Below are positions 14,998 through 23,829 of a DNA stretch of 55,907 bases, one piece after another (the first letter of the stretch is position 1; every line of letters starts with the position of its first letter). The notes beneath the pieces were generated by a model. The model was not told the DNA's origin, made no database searches, and saw only the letters and a list, made by a program, of their open reading frames with translations. Where the stretch lies: positions 1 through 55,907 of IMG/VR virus record IMGVR_UViG_3300022752_006405; one strand, 5' to 3'. Origin of the DNA: a virus. A program made the position numbers and the translations under genes.

Positions 14998-16784
14998 GAC
15001 TTGATACCTGCGAGGACAGCCCAGCGATCCACCTCGACGGATTCATTCAGGCTAGCAGCAGGGCTAGCTGACCGCGTCGATCTGGAGGACGAACCAAGGA
15101 TCCGACCCTCAGTCATCGTGCCTGACTTCGACTTGAGAGACTCAGTCAGGCTGGTGTAGAGAAGCTTTGCCTCTCGCACCGACTTCGCAGCGTCGAGCGA
15201 CTCAACGATCGCTCTCTGCTGACGTGGGGTGAGGTCCCGGTTCTGCATCAGCTTATTGACATAGAGAAGCTTCGCGTTGAACAGGTTAACCTCCTCGAGC
15301 TGCTCGCGGAGGGCAACAGCCTCCTTGGCAGCCTCAACCAGCTTGGACTTGAGAGCACGATTCATGCGTGCCTCCTCGACCCTGGCATTACGCTCTTCCT
15401 TGGCAGCCTCGGTAGCCTTCTTGGCAACCTTGAGAGCCTTCTCGGCGACCTCCTCGGCCTCCTCAAGCTCGTCCATCTCAGACTCGGAGAGATGATTCAA
15501 CTCATCCGGAAGGCTCTCGACGGAACCACCACCAAAACTCTTGGGCATCGCGTCCTTGATGCCCTTTGCATTCTTACCCTTGGAGCTCTTAGCCTCACGG
15601 AGGCGACGGAGCTCACGACGGAGCATGGACTCATCAACGTGGAAAGTCTTGCTCTCCATCATGCTGTCGTCATCCATCTCGTCAAGCTCGGGATCCATCA
15701 TCTCGTCGAGCTCGGAGTCAGCCATCTCCTCAACGTGATATCCTTCTTCCTCATCGAGGTCAGAATCCATCATCTCATCGAGGTCCATCTCGTCGTACAT
15801 CTCCTCATCGAGATCATACTCAGATGGAGCGGGGGGAGCAGCCGGTGGGGGTTCGGGTGCAACTGGAGCACCAGCTCCAGTATCAGCGACGTCGACCGGC
15901 ATCTCACCGCCGGCTCCCTCGGCACCAGCCTCCATCTCGTCACCGAGATCAACTGTGAAAGTCATTGCCTTGAGCTTCTCTTTGACAGTGTCATCGAGAC
16001 CCTCAAGATCAGCTGGCTCAAACATGAGCTTCGCTTCATTACGAAGGCGAGGCCTTCTCTCCATTTCCTCGAGCAGACGGCGGAACCGCGCGCTAGTTGA
16101 CATATCTCTTATCTCCTTTACGATGCTGTTGAATTTTTTCCTGATCTCAGGAGTGCTACCATTAGATATCATATGATTCCTGAAATCATTGACATTTTTA
16201 ACCAGAATTGCATACGCTGACCTAAAATTCACGCTCTCGGTCAACGGAAGTTTGTGTGAAACTCTCTTGAGAGATTCGAATTGGCGACGAATCTTCCCGA
16301 GCGAGACTCTTTCGCGATGACGCTCTCCTAGAACCATATCAGCCAACGCGTTCAGAGCTTCCTCATTCATCGACACATCGACGTCATCACCCTCAGCTAC
16401 GTCAGCGTCCGCAGCAGCAGATGCCTCACCGTGCTTATCAACGCGAACGTTGATCTTCACCTCTGTTCCGGAGGCAGTTTTGGTTGTCACCGTGTGAGTG
16501 ACCTCCTCATCGGGATCAGGTGCGGGCGCCCCAGGAGCAGCAGCGGCTGCAGGAGCTGGTGCGGCGACAGCAGCAGCAGGATCGTCTGGTAAGGGTTCGA
16601 GATCAAGGTTCGGAGCTTCCTCAGTAGCTTCCTCTTCCTCTCCCTGCTCAGCTAAAATCTGCCGCTCGATCATCCGACGGATCTGCGGTGAAATTGACTC
16701 GATAATCTTATTTCTTGCATTTCTCTCCGCCATCTCCTTGAGAGACTTGGCGTCTGCGATCGCTTCATCATAAAGATTCGACAT
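14988..16784 (-). CDS. gp22: Prohead core scaffolding protein, gp22-like
   Basis: 598 residues; T4 gp22 is 269. The C-terminal part (about 430-550) is a long charged coiled coil with NKLMQNRDLTPRQQ, AIVESLDAAKSVREAKLLY and SLTESLK. This is the gp22 C-terminal signature that supports capsid assembly. A highly acidic, repetitive segment (about 323-378) carries repeats of the type ELDEMMD. Pro/Ala-rich linkers surround residues 65-95 and 300-322. VDESMLRRELRRLREAKSS (383-401) contains L-R-E397|A, and other L/I-x-E sites are frequent, as expected for a scaffold degraded by the gp21-type protease before packaging. The gene lies directly before the capsid gene, as in T4. ATAGTTAA stands 20 bases before the ATG. 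Confidence 0.85.
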   Translation of the reverse strand: MSNLYDEAIADAKSLKEMAERNARNKIIESISPQIRRMIERQILAEQGEEEEATEEAPNLDLEPLPDDPAAAVAAPAPAAAAAPGAPAPDPDEEVTHTVTTKTASGTEVKINVRVDKHGEASAAADADVAEGDDVDVSMNEEALNALADMVLGERHRERVSLGKIRRQFESLKRVSHKLPLTESVNFRSAYAILVKNVNDFRNHMISNGSTPEIRKKFNSIVKEIRDMSTSARFRRLLEEMERRPRLRNEAKLMFEPADLEGLDDTVKEKLKAMTFTVDLGDEMEAGAEGAGGEMPVDVADTGAGAPVAPEPPPAAPPAPSEYDLDEEMYDEMDLDEMMDSDLDEEEGYHVEEMADSELDEMMDPELDEMDDDSMMESKTFHVDESMLRRELRRLREAKSSKGKNAKGIKDAMPKSFGGGSVESLPDELNHLSESEMDELEEAEEVAEKALKVAKKATEAAKEERNARVEEARMNRALKSKLVEAAKEAVALREQLEEVNLFNAKLLYVNKLMQNRDLTPRQQRAIVESLDAAKSVREAKLLYTSLTESLKSKSGTMTEGRILGSSSRSTRSASPAASLNESVEVDRWAVLAGIKSGK

Positions 16785-16803
16785 GTTGTATCCCTACGCT
16801 CAA

Positions 16804-16811
16804 TTAACTAT
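16804..16811 (-). promoter_or_regulatory. Candidate late-promoter element (ATAGTTAA)
   Basis: ATAGTTAA on the minus strand, 20 bases before the scaffold start. It is identical to the elements at 1723 and 18347. Confidence 0.38.
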
Positions 16812-16818
16812 ATCGCTC

Positions 16819-17391
16819 TCATTCTTTTTCGAGGTCCTGCCGCAAATGAATTGCTCTGATCAAGCGACGAAGTCTGGACATCGTCAACTCGTCAGGTCCA
16901 GGTATCTCCTCTAAAGTGTAAGCAGGTTCCATGGATCCCGCATCTCGAAGCGGTAGTGAGCTGGAATATCCAGCTTTTGATCCAGCGAGTGATATTCTGG
17001 CCGGAGCAGGTCTAATCGCCGGACCATCGGCGCCAACCCCCAGAATACCCTGCTTATTTTTGTACAGATTTGGAATCGGAGACATTCCACGACCCGTCGT
17101 CTGCTCGTGCATCCAGAAATCAGCGCCCACGAATCGACGATTATCCGCAGCACGATCGGCATACGAGTCCCAGCGAATGTGACCCTGACCCGCCTTGTTA
17201 CCTATCGCAACTTGCGTTTCTGGGTCATCAATCTCCGGCTCATCATCGACATCGTGCTCTGGCGGCTCGACATAAGGCCAAATTGCACCGCGTGAACGAG
17301 GAAGATCTCGTCTAGCGTCCGTGCCGTAACCAAGACCTGTTCTAACGTCGTAGTTCGGATTGTTAGCTTCGCTAATCTTCCTGTAAGACAT
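16819..17391 (-). CDS. Head-module protein of unknown function (190 aa)
   Basis: No family recognised. The protein is polar, with many Arg, Asp, Pro and Gly residues (GYGTDARRDLPRSRG, EPPEHDVDDEPEIDDPETQ) and little predicted fold in the first 150 residues. It ends with a basic helix (ELTMSRLRRLIRAIHLR) that resembles the Arg-rich helices in the scaffold, the nucleotidyltransferase and the ligase fusion. It lies between the protease and scaffold genes, where T4 has small core proteins, and starts just after the stop of the gene before it. An internal-core or minor head protein role is an inference from position only. Confidence 0.7.
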   Translation of the reverse strand: MSYRKISEANNPNYDVRTGLGYGTDARRDLPRSRGAIWPYVEPPEHDVDDEPEIDDPETQVAIGNKAGQGHIRWDSYADRAADNRRFVGADFWMHEQTTGRGMSPIPNLYKNKQGILGVGADGPAIRPAPARISLAGSKAGYSSSLPLRDAGSMEPAYTLEEIPGPDELTMSRLRRLIRAIHLRQDLEKE

Positions 17392-17394
17392 TTA

Positions 17395-17994
17395 TCACGA
17401 AGGTGACGGTGTTGCCGGTGTGTCGTCGCCCAAAGCTCCGTCGTTGATCGTGTGAGTGTGGACCGTCCCGCTGGATAGATTGGCTCCGCTCTTACCGAGC
17501 GGCGCGATGGGTCCGGTCGGTACGATCGTGGTTTGAGAGATGATCGCAGCTGTTGCCGATGGAAGCACAGTGTCAACCGTTGCGCCTGTTCCGAAGTTGT
17601 CATTCGGAGAACGAGGATCACCCCCGAGCTTAGTTCCTTCTCCACCTGCAGGATCGCTGTTAGCGATAAGATTCGGGTAGTAAGATGAATCGAATCCAGG
17701 TGGAGGCGTAGATAGGTCGGGAGACTCTCCGTAATTCATGTCGACAGGGTTGTCGAAGTGCGGGTAATTTAGCGTGTCGGATTGAGTGTCTGGAGATATA
17801 AGCCCTGCTGCGACAGATCGATATGCTGCGTCAGACTGTGCCGTCGTAGATAGCGCGTCGGAATAATACGTCGGAGATTTTGGAAACATCTTTTTCAATG
17901 TTGCCGTGTCAGACCTCGAAGTGCCCGTAGAGCTTGTCGTGATCGTTGATCGAGACGATTCGGGGGATGTGATTGTTGGATACCTTCCAGGCAT
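17395..17994 (-). CDS. Head-module protein of unknown function (199 aa)
   Basis: No family recognised. It is rich in Ser, Thr and Pro (MPGRYPTITSPESSRSTITT; ends DTPATPSPS), with no Cys and few hydrophobic segments, suggesting an extended or disordered protein. A possible strand region near residues 145-190 (TTIVPTGPIAPLGKSGANL, then GTVHTHTINDGAL) resembles short phage decoration or fibre-tip motifs with alternating His and Thr. AGGAGA precedes the ATG and ATAATTAG lies 20 bases upstream. It sits among protease, core and scaffold genes. A capsid accessory protein is possible. Confidence 0.7.
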   Translation of the reverse strand: MPGRYPTITSPESSRSTITTSSTGTSRSDTATLKKMFPKSPTYYSDALSTTAQSDAAYRSVAAGLISPDTQSDTLNYPHFDNPVDMNYGESPDLSTPPPGFDSSYYPNLIANSDPAGGEGTKLGGDPRSPNDNFGTGATVDTVLPSATAAIISQTTIVPTGPIAPLGKSGANLSSGTVHTHTINDGALGDDTPATPSPS

Positions 17995-18013
17995 GATGCT
18001 TATCTCCTATCCT

Positions 18014-18021
18014 CTAATTAT
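18014..18021 (-). promoter_or_regulatory. Candidate late-promoter element (ATAATTAG)
   Basis: ATAATTAG on the minus strand, 20 bases before the 199-residue gene, with AGGAG between it and the ATG. It fits the TANTTAR pattern. Confidence 0.33.
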
Positions 18022-18029
18022 TCGCTCGA

Positions 18030-18320
18030 TCAGAGCTGCTCGAGGATACGGGAACGAATTTCCTGACGAGCCTCATTAACCTCGGAGAGTTGCTGCGCAA
18101 GCTCAGCTGCTTCTTTCTGGAGGTTCTTGTAGTGCTGCACTTCCTTGGCGAGAGTGTGCGCCATATCCTTTGCCTCGACCTCTCGAGTCTGCTTCGCGAC
18201 CTTTTCAACGTCCTGCGCCTTGCCGGATGGCTTCTTGGCGCGCGACTTGAGGATCTTCTTCTTCTCCTCGTTGATAATACGACGAAGGATATCAGGCGTG
18301 AGATTTACGACTCTTGACAT
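18030..18320 (-). CDS. Small coiled-coil head-module protein (96 aa)
   Basis: Almost entirely charged helix. It begins VVNLTPDILRRIINEEKKKILKS, then a heptad-like helix EVQHYKNLQKEAAELAQQLS and EARQEIRSRIL. The N-terminal LRRIINEE resembles LRAIVNEE in the ligase fusion, and I-N-E fits the L/I-x-E cleavage rule. Its size, charge and place between protease and scaffold recall the small prohead core proteins of T4 (gp67, gp68), though I see no clear sequence match. AAGGAG is present upstream and ATAGTTAA stands 27 bases before the ATG. Confidence 0.72.
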   Translation of the reverse strand: MSRVVNLTPDILRRIINEEKKKILKSRAKKPSGKAQDVEKVAKQTREVEAKDMAHTLAKEVQHYKNLQKEAAELAQQLSEVNEARQEIRSRILEQL

Positions 18321-18346
18321 ACGGAACTCCTTATGGTGATCAACGT

Positions 18347-18354
18347 TTAACTAT
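18347..18354 (-). promoter_or_regulatory. Candidate late-promoter element (ATAGTTAA)
   Basis: ATAGTTAA on the minus strand in the roughly 50-base gap after the 155-residue gene, 27 bases before the next start. Confidence 0.38.
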
Positions 18355-18370
18355 TATCTCAAGTTGATTA

Positions 18371-18838
18371 TCACACCGCTTTTTTAGACGACGCAAAAGC
18401 GAGATCAGCCCAGTTGGATGCTCCCTCGAATATAGACATCGGGTCAACATTCGTCACACCGTTCACGTCATCAGCCCGCTGGGCCAGCGCGGATCCTGGT
18501 GAACGATCGGCGGACATCTGGGCTGGTAGAGTGTTTCTAACGGTGTCCTCGAATATCTGCTTCATGATATCGCGCTGCTCGGCCGGAAAAGCAGTGGCTA
18601 GCTCATTTACGACGGGCGGCACTGGCCTTCGACCTTGAGCCTGATTCGCGACACGTGAAGCTCCATCAGAGAAGCTGATGCTGTCCAGATGTTTTTTTCC
18701 GGACGCCGGTGGGCTAACCCGCACCGACTCTTGAACGCTCTTCGTCACAGGACGATGGGCTGGCTTGATACCATCCAGCATAACCTCGAGAATGCATTCT
18801 TTGATTATGTCCTTCAACTCAGATCTTGTCATCGCCAT
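18371..18838 (-). CDS. Head-module protein of unknown function (155 aa)
   Basis: No family recognised. The N-terminus MTRSELKDIIKECILEVMLDG is a short amphipathic helix like those opening the 96-residue protein. The middle is polar and probably disordered (residues 30-75), followed by a helical C-terminal half (EQRDIMKQIFEDTVRNTL; ASNWADLAF). It starts directly after the protease stop (TGAATG) and is probably co-translated. Position and composition suggest a prohead core or minor head component. Confidence 0.7.
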   Translation of the reverse strand: MAMTRSELKDIIKECILEVMLDGIKPAHRPVTKSVQESVRVSPPASGKKHLDSISFSDGASRVANQAQGRRPVPPVVNELATAFPAEQRDIMKQIFEDTVRNTLPAQMSADRSPGSALAQRADDVNGVTNVDPMSIFEGASNWADLAFASSKKAV

Positions 18839-19453
18839 TCATTTCTTCCATGTTAGAATATCGTTGAATATTCTATCGATGCGATCACTTCTATTAAACG
18901 TTCTCGAAAGATCTGCCTGCTTGACCTGACGACCTTCACGCATCATGAAAGCGCCCGGTGTCGAGGGCTCGGAAACGAAATCCCAGCATATGAGCTGGAA
19001 GTCGTCCTGTACTATCTGATGCTCGCCGGACTTTCGTGTGGACCCAACGCCTCGTGATGAAATTCCCAACGTGACACCAGCCTCGACCAAGCTTTGAAGG
19101 ATCTTGCCACACGGAGTATCGAGAATCTCGACCGAACCGTAGCAGACATTGCCCTCCATGTACGCTTCACGAACGATGTGGCTTACTTTCTTAAGCTCTA
19201 CCACGGAGGAATCTGGGTGATCACATTCTCCCAATGCTCGATTCTCGCGAATAAACTTCTGATAGTTGCGAACTTCACGTTCGAGGATATCGCGTGGATA
19301 CACTCGTCCATTCTGATTGAGAGTCTCAGCTTTCTGGAGGATCCCTTTCATGATAAGCTTTCCCCCGTTCGCGGCCCTGTTCTCCTTTATCGACTTCGCG
19401 TCATAGGAGAAGGGTGTCCACTCCGTTAACAGAGTCAGTGATTTGTCACTCAT
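18839..19453 (-). CDS. gp21: Prohead core protease, gp21-like
   Basis: 204 residues, close to T4 gp21 (212). The serine protease matures the prohead by cutting scaffold, core and capsid proteins after L/I-x-E. Key segments are GRVYPRDILEREV (about 49-61), GECDHPDSS with the catalytic His at about 79, and GVTLGISSRGVGS with the catalytic Ser at about 133. These are spaced as in the herpesvirus/T4 assemblin fold. The ATG lies inside the end of the preceding gene (ATGAGTGA, 8-base overlap), so it is translationally coupled. Its expected cut sites appear in the scaffold, the capsid and the two nucleotidyltransferase proteins encoded nearby. Confidence 0.92.
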   Translation of the reverse strand: MSDKSLTLLTEWTPFSYDAKSIKENRAANGGKLIMKGILQKAETLNQNGRVYPRDILEREVRNYQKFIRENRALGECDHPDSSVVELKKVSHIVREAYMEGNVCYGSVEILDTPCGKILQSLVEAGVTLGISSRGVGSTRKSGEHQIVQDDFQLICWDFVSEPSTPGAFMMREGRQVKQADLSRTFNRSDRIDRIFNDILTWKK

Positions 19454-20282
19454 CTTTACTCTCCAGTTCTTGGTAAAGCTGCGTCATCTGCATGAATTTC
19501 ACAATGCTTGAATCATCCAGCGATTTAGCGTTTGCACTCTCAACCAATGCTTTAACGTCTTCAAGTTTCTCTGAAAGAACCTGACTGTCTGTTGAATCTC
19601 TTAATCTATCGAGACCTCTCAGGGCTCTACGTTTGATGCTCTCAAGCATTCTCTCGTCCACGGACCCGTGCACGTAATCGCGAATGAGAGCGCGTTGCGT
19701 CTCATTGAGCTTATCTCCCCACTTCTTTTCGAACTTTTCATTCATCAACTTGACCGTCAAGGATGAAACTTCTTTGGTGGTAAGCTCTTCCAACCGCTCG
19801 CCCGTATCTTTTTCCGCCTTCATCCACTCCAAAAGCTTGCTCTCATAATCGATCACACGGTTTAGGTCGGCTTCTTCCTCTTTACGCCAATCGTTAAGCA
19901 GGGTTTGAACGGTTGCGTATGTGCGGTATTCCCTGACGGGCTGGTTAAAAAAATCAGGATCGTTGACAATTTTATTGATGTCACGTATTAGGGCTGACTT
20001 CTCAATATCGATCTGCTGTTGGGAGAACGAATGAACTCCCCGGCGCGCCTCCTGTATGAGACGTAGGCCGAGTGATTCCGTCTTTACCGTGGTGTTTAGA
20101 AGCGCTTGAAATAATCTAAATTCACGAAAAATCTCGGTACCAGGCTTGTAGTACTTCTTGATTATAGACGTACACTTAGCGGCTGTCGCGACGTCATTAT
20201 CAACCAAAGCAGCAGAAGCTCTACGAAGCAGCTGCTCATAGATGATTCCGACGTTTCTTTTCTTGTTGTGTTGATTACTCAT
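19446..20282 (-). CDS. Conserved head-assembly protein between portal and protease (278 aa)
   Basis: The start at ATG 20282 (MSNQHNKKRNVGIIYEQLLRRASAALVDND) overlaps the portal stop by 8 bases (ATGAGTAA). This mirrors the overlap at the gene's own end with the protease, and I prefer it to an upstream in-frame ATG at 20342 that lies well inside the portal gene. The protein is almost wholly helical and charged, with KKYYKPGTEIFREFRLFQALL near residue 45 and a long C-terminal helix. Similar 'NVGIIYEQLLR' proteins occur beside portal genes in marine T4-like phages, as I recall; their function is not known. Tight coupling with portal and protease suggests a role in prohead initiation. Confidence 0.75.
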   Translation of the reverse strand: MSNQHNKKRNVGIIYEQLLRRASAALVDNDVATAAKCTSIIKKYYKPGTEIFREFRLFQALLNTTVKTESLGLRLIQEARRGVHSFSQQQIDIEKSALIRDINKIVNDPDFFNQPVREYRTYATVQTLLNDWRKEEEADLNRVIDYESKLLEWMKAEKDTGERLEELTTKEVSSLTVKLMNEKFEKKWGDKLNETQRALIRDYVHGSVDERMLESIKRRALRGLDRLRDSTDSQVLSEKLEDVKALVESANAKSLDDSSIVKFMQMTQLYQELESKDE

Positions 20283-22194
20283 CTGCGCTTCCTGAATTGT
20301 TAAGTATCTCTGATGATTCTGACATGAGAGTACTTCTTGCATTACTTATGCTGCTGCGCATGTGCTTTAGCGCGTGTCCCATCTCAGGAGTCATCTTTGT
20401 CTTTGAGAATGGAAGGTCATCGTAGAGCTCTTGCACCAAGCTGAGACTCTTTTTTGATTCGGTGGCAACCGAGAGCAGCTCATCCTCGTCGAACACCTTA
20501 TTCGAGGTGTCCTGATCACGCGCCCAGCTTCCGACGCCTGCCATCTTGAACATGTCTGGCATTTCGATGGATGCTGCAGTGCTACGATCACGGGTGGTTT
20601 CCACCTCTTTCCCAAAGACATTTCTTATCGTTTTCTCTGCTCGAAGAGGAAGCTCTTCATTTTCTATCTCGAGAACAGGGGGTCTTGTGACCCCAGCGGA
20701 TACTATCTCACCTGATCGTTCAACTCCAGCCGTCAGCGCTCCACCAGCTGCCTCACCGCCGCCGCCGCCACCGCCGAGGCCACCCGCACCCTCAGGTCCA
20801 GGCTGCGCCTCAAGTTCAGCGTCCTCCTGCTTATCCTTCTTACGTCCTTCCTTAACGTTCTCAATGTCCTCATCAGAAAGACCCATGATATTCTTACGAA
20901 CCCACCGACGATCGACGATGCCCTCGGGAGCCTTTCCTGCAATATCGAATCTCGAAGAGATGAGCTCTAGCTTCTGCTGCTGTGCGATTGTGGAAGGATT
21001 GGAAAGCTTCAGCGTAAAATCAAGAAGATCCTCGCCCTCGTATCCATGAGAGTAAAGATGAATCATGGCAATCTTGTTGAGCTCAGAAATGATGACTTTC
21101 TGAATCCTTGTGATTGTACGCGAGAATCTTATATCCTCTTGGGCTAGCGTAGCCTTAGCTCCGATTTCCTCATCGTAACCAAGATAAGCTTTCGGAATCT
21201 TTAACGCAGCAAAGAGTTTCTTCTGGATATACTGAACGTCTTCAATTGCTGCCGCGTTGGAACCTCCCGCCAGGGAGTCGATCTTAGTTCCGGTCTCGCC
21301 GCCTCGAACTGGAATAAAGTAATCCTCGTCAACAGCAAGCGGATTGTAACGTAAATCCATCTTTCCGTTGGCTTTGTCGGTGACGCGATTGCGTTTCAGG
21401 CTTGTCTGCGCCTGCTCCATAACGTTCGCAATCTCTTCGGGTGGAACATTACCAACGTCAATATAAAAGACGCGACGTTCAGGAGCACGAACGATACGAT
21501 ACACAAGCATCGCGTCCTCCATGAGAATTAGCTGACGCCAGATGCGACGCGCCGACTCCAGCACAGATGAACCGTACGGAAGAAATGCGTCATTTCCGAG
21601 GAGCCTAAAATGGGAGATCTGCCAGTTCTCAAGAACCTGATTGCCGCGTGTGATCCAACGGAATCGAACCGCCATTGGATCCTTCGGATCGTACCCTTCC
21701 TCGCGCTCCATTTCAGAGATTGGAATAGGGTACGCGTTAACGATTCCGTAATTTGGGTGTACGTCGTTGAAAAGGAAAAAATCTCCGTACTTGCAGAGAT
21801 TTCTCGTCCACATTGGTAAGTTGAACTCAATGTTCAACGTATCGGTGAAAAGAGTCTCCAACAGCTCTTTGATTCTTCGATTTTCGGAATGAATGTGCAG
21901 AACTTGTCCTCTTTCATCCTGTGAGACCGTTTCCTCGGCGTAGATGTCGAGAGCAGACGCGATCTCAGGAGTCGCCTCCATTTCTGAGAAATCAGAATAC
22001 CTTGACATTCTGTCGAATGCGCCGTAGGCCGACACCGTGCTTGAATAGATGTCGGATTGATTTCTCCTAAACATCTCATAGGCTGACGAAGCTGTCGGCT
22101 CCGAAAAGTTCTTGACCTTTCGACGTATTACAGGTCCAGACCTGAACAGTTGGGTCAGTCTTTGAAAGAGATTTTTGTTAGTTTTTTCTGCCAT
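20275..22194 (-). CDS. gp20: Portal protein, gp20-like
   Basis: 639 residues; T4 gp20 is 524. The dodecameric portal at one capsid vertex initiates head assembly and is the channel for DNA packaging. The conserved core includes YSDFSEMEATPEIASALDIY (about 66-85), NLCKYGDFFLF (about 130), APERRVFYIDVGN (about 238) and PKAYLGYDEEIG (about 335). FSRTITRIQKVIISELN follows. The C-terminal extension contains a Gly-rich linker (about 480-505) and a polar tail that is longer than in T4. It follows the large terminase gene. A variant element ATAAATTAA lies about 18 bases upstream of the ATG. Confidence 0.94.
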   Translation of the reverse strand: MAEKTNKNLFQRLTQLFRSGPVIRRKVKNFSEPTASSAYEMFRRNQSDIYSSTVSAYGAFDRMSRYSDFSEMEATPEIASALDIYAEETVSQDERGQVLHIHSENRRIKELLETLFTDTLNIEFNLPMWTRNLCKYGDFFLFNDVHPNYGIVNAYPIPISEMEREEGYDPKDPMAVRFRWITRGNQVLENWQISHFRLLGNDAFLPYGSSVLESARRIWRQLILMEDAMLVYRIVRAPERRVFYIDVGNVPPEEIANVMEQAQTSLKRNRVTDKANGKMDLRYNPLAVDEDYFIPVRGGETGTKIDSLAGGSNAAAIEDVQYIQKKLFAALKIPKAYLGYDEEIGAKATLAQEDIRFSRTITRIQKVIISELNKIAMIHLYSHGYEGEDLLDFTLKLSNPSTIAQQQKLELISSRFDIAGKAPEGIVDRRWVRKNIMGLSDEDIENVKEGRKKDKQEDAELEAQPGPEGAGGLGGGGGGGEAAGGALTAGVERSGEIVSAGVTRPPVLEIENEELPLRAEKTIRNVFGKEVETTRDRSTAASIEMPDMFKMAGVGSWARDQDTSNKVFDEDELLSVATESKKSLSLVQELYDDLPFSKTKMTPEMGHALKHMRSSISNARSTLMSESSEILNNSGSADE

Positions 22195-22232
22195 CTTGCT
22201 CTCAATTGTACTTAATTTATCGATCCCTTAAA

Positions 22233-23828
22233 TTAACCCTTCACCACCCACCCAAAATGTGCGTAAGGATTGATTCCAGCTGTCACTTTTCCCGGGAGTG
22301 CGTCGACCATTATCGGCGATAGAGGGTTTCTTGGATGAGGAACGTTTGGGTCTTGTTCATCATTTTTCTTATTCACTGCGAACGCAGCTATCATCGCCCG
22401 CGTCACTTCCTGGCTGTGACGTGAGTAATCCGTGTCCGTGTCAAACAGCCATATCGCAATCGCCAGTGCCATGACAAGATCATCGTTGTAACCTTTCATA
22501 GCCTTCGCAGTTTGACCGATCCACGTGAACGTCTTGAGCTCCTCGGACATCCTGGTGGATCTGATTCGTATCTGCTTGTTTCGAATCACCTCTTCCAGTT
22601 TCGTTAATATCTTGGTCCGATTCGAGGGGCCTGTCGTGAAGCCTATGTTTGCAACGTCACCGGAGCCGGCGTTCGCTCCGAGGTAGGCGTATTTTCTGTC
22701 CCGATAGTACAGGTTTGGATATGCCAGCTCTTTTAGCTTCATACATACCGCGTAGCCGTAGCTGTTGTTTTCAGGACAAACAAGCGCTTTATTGTATCTC
22801 ATCCCAGCTTCATTCAGAAGAACGGCGAATTGATCAGGTGGTATCTTACCCTTGAATTCTGCAACCTGCTCACCAAGGCTGGTATCGATAACATGAAAGC
22901 TGGAGTAATCAGCACCGTCGCCTCTTGCGACGTCCGCAGCGATTATGTATTTGTGTCCTGGAAGCGCGTACCTCCAAACCCAGACCCCCATCTCGGGACC
23001 CCAGCGCTCAATAGGTGTCTGGGTACTGGCGATTATGTACTCCAAATCGTTCGCATTTAGAAACGTATCACCTGATGCAGCGAAATCGCAAAGGAGCTCC
23101 TGCGCCACCTGCTTGCGGGTCATGTTTCTAGATTCATTGTCGAACCAAGATTGATCACGCTCTGGATGCACGTCCCACGGAAGTTTTATGGCATTAAATT
23201 CGTTGAGACCAGCCTCTCCCTCAATGTAGAGCTTATGATACTGACCTCCGACGCCGTTGGGAGTCGAAAGAACGATCGCTCGACCACCCGTTGACAGCGT
23301 GGGGTACAGACCAGTCCAAAGCTCGTCGAAGTTGCCGATGAACGCAGCCTCGTCAACAATTAGAAGCGTTAGAGCTTCGGATCGACCTGCGTCCTCTGAC
23401 GTTGGAATAGCTTTGATAGAGGAGCCATTGCTGAATTCCACCACCTGCTTTGTGTCAGATCTGACGCTTGGCATCACCAACCAGGTCGGAAGGTTCTGGA
23501 GCATGACCTTCACCTTCTTGATGAAGTTCTGCGCCACTGCAAGCTTGGTCGCGATGATGAGAACCGACTTATCCTTGTAGAACAAGGCGAGCCAAAGCGC
23601 ATACGCAGCAGCAAGGGTCGAAATTCCAAGCTGCCTTGACTTCAGTATGACATTGAATCGATGCTTTTCAAATTGATCAAGACAGTCATCCTGAAACTTG
23701 TACGTGTCAAATCCGACCAGTCCACGGGTCGGATGCTGAATTTTTACGTACTTGTTTATGAAATACGACGAGTTCTTACCGCACGCGACAATCTCAGCGA
23801 CTTGCCGATCCTTGGATAGGACAGCCAC
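22233..23828 (-). CDS. gp17: Large terminase subunit, gp17-like (GTG start)
   Basis: 531 residues from GTG 23828. An in-frame ATG at 23873 lies inside the previous gene. GTG stands one base after that gene's stop, with AGGTGG upstream, so I prefer it. The ATPase part has Walker A K63-SRQLGIST, Walker B with D159-E160 (LLIVDEAAFI) and a coupling motif LSTPNG. The C-terminal RNase-H-fold nuclease has D299 (IIAADVARGDG) and a later acidic pair (NDDLVMALAIA). This motor translocates DNA into the prohead and cuts concatemers. It is followed by portal and protease genes, as in T4. Length is near T4 gp17 (610). Confidence 0.95.
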   Translation of the reverse strand: MAVLSKDRQVAEIVACGKNSSYFINKYVKIQHPTRGLVGFDTYKFQDDCLDQFEKHRFNVILKSRQLGISTLAAAYALWLALFYKDKSVLIIATKLAVAQNFIKKVKVMLQNLPTWLVMPSVRSDTKQVVEFSNGSSIKAIPTSEDAGRSEALTLLIVDEAAFIGNFDELWTGLYPTLSTGGRAIVLSTPNGVGGQYHKLYIEGEAGLNEFNAIKLPWDVHPERDQSWFDNESRNMTRKQVAQELLCDFAASGDTFLNANDLEYIIASTQTPIERWGPEMGVWVWRYALPGHKYIIAADVARGDGADYSSFHVIDTSLGEQVAEFKGKIPPDQFAVLLNEAGMRYNKALVCPENNSYGYAVCMKLKELAYPNLYYRDRKYAYLGANAGSGDVANIGFTTGPSNRTKILTKLEEVIRNKQIRIRSTRMSEELKTFTWIGQTAKAMKGYNDDLVMALAIAIWLFDTDTDYSRHSQEVTRAMIAAFAVNKKNDEQDPNVPHPRNPLSPIMVDALPGKVTAGINPYAHFGWVVKG

Positions 23829-23829
23829 T

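Noticed and set aside
15492-16100. Plus-strand open frame of 202 residues rich in His and Leu
   Set aside because: It mirrors the repetitive acidic GAC/GAG-rich part of the scaffold gene; the His/Leu/Ile pattern is the reverse complement of Asp/Glu/Met codons.
20282-20342. Upstream start (ATG 20342) for the 278-residue protein
   Set aside because: It would place 60 extra bases inside the portal gene; the ATG at 20282 forms the same 8-base overlap seen at the next junction, and the protein pattern begins there.
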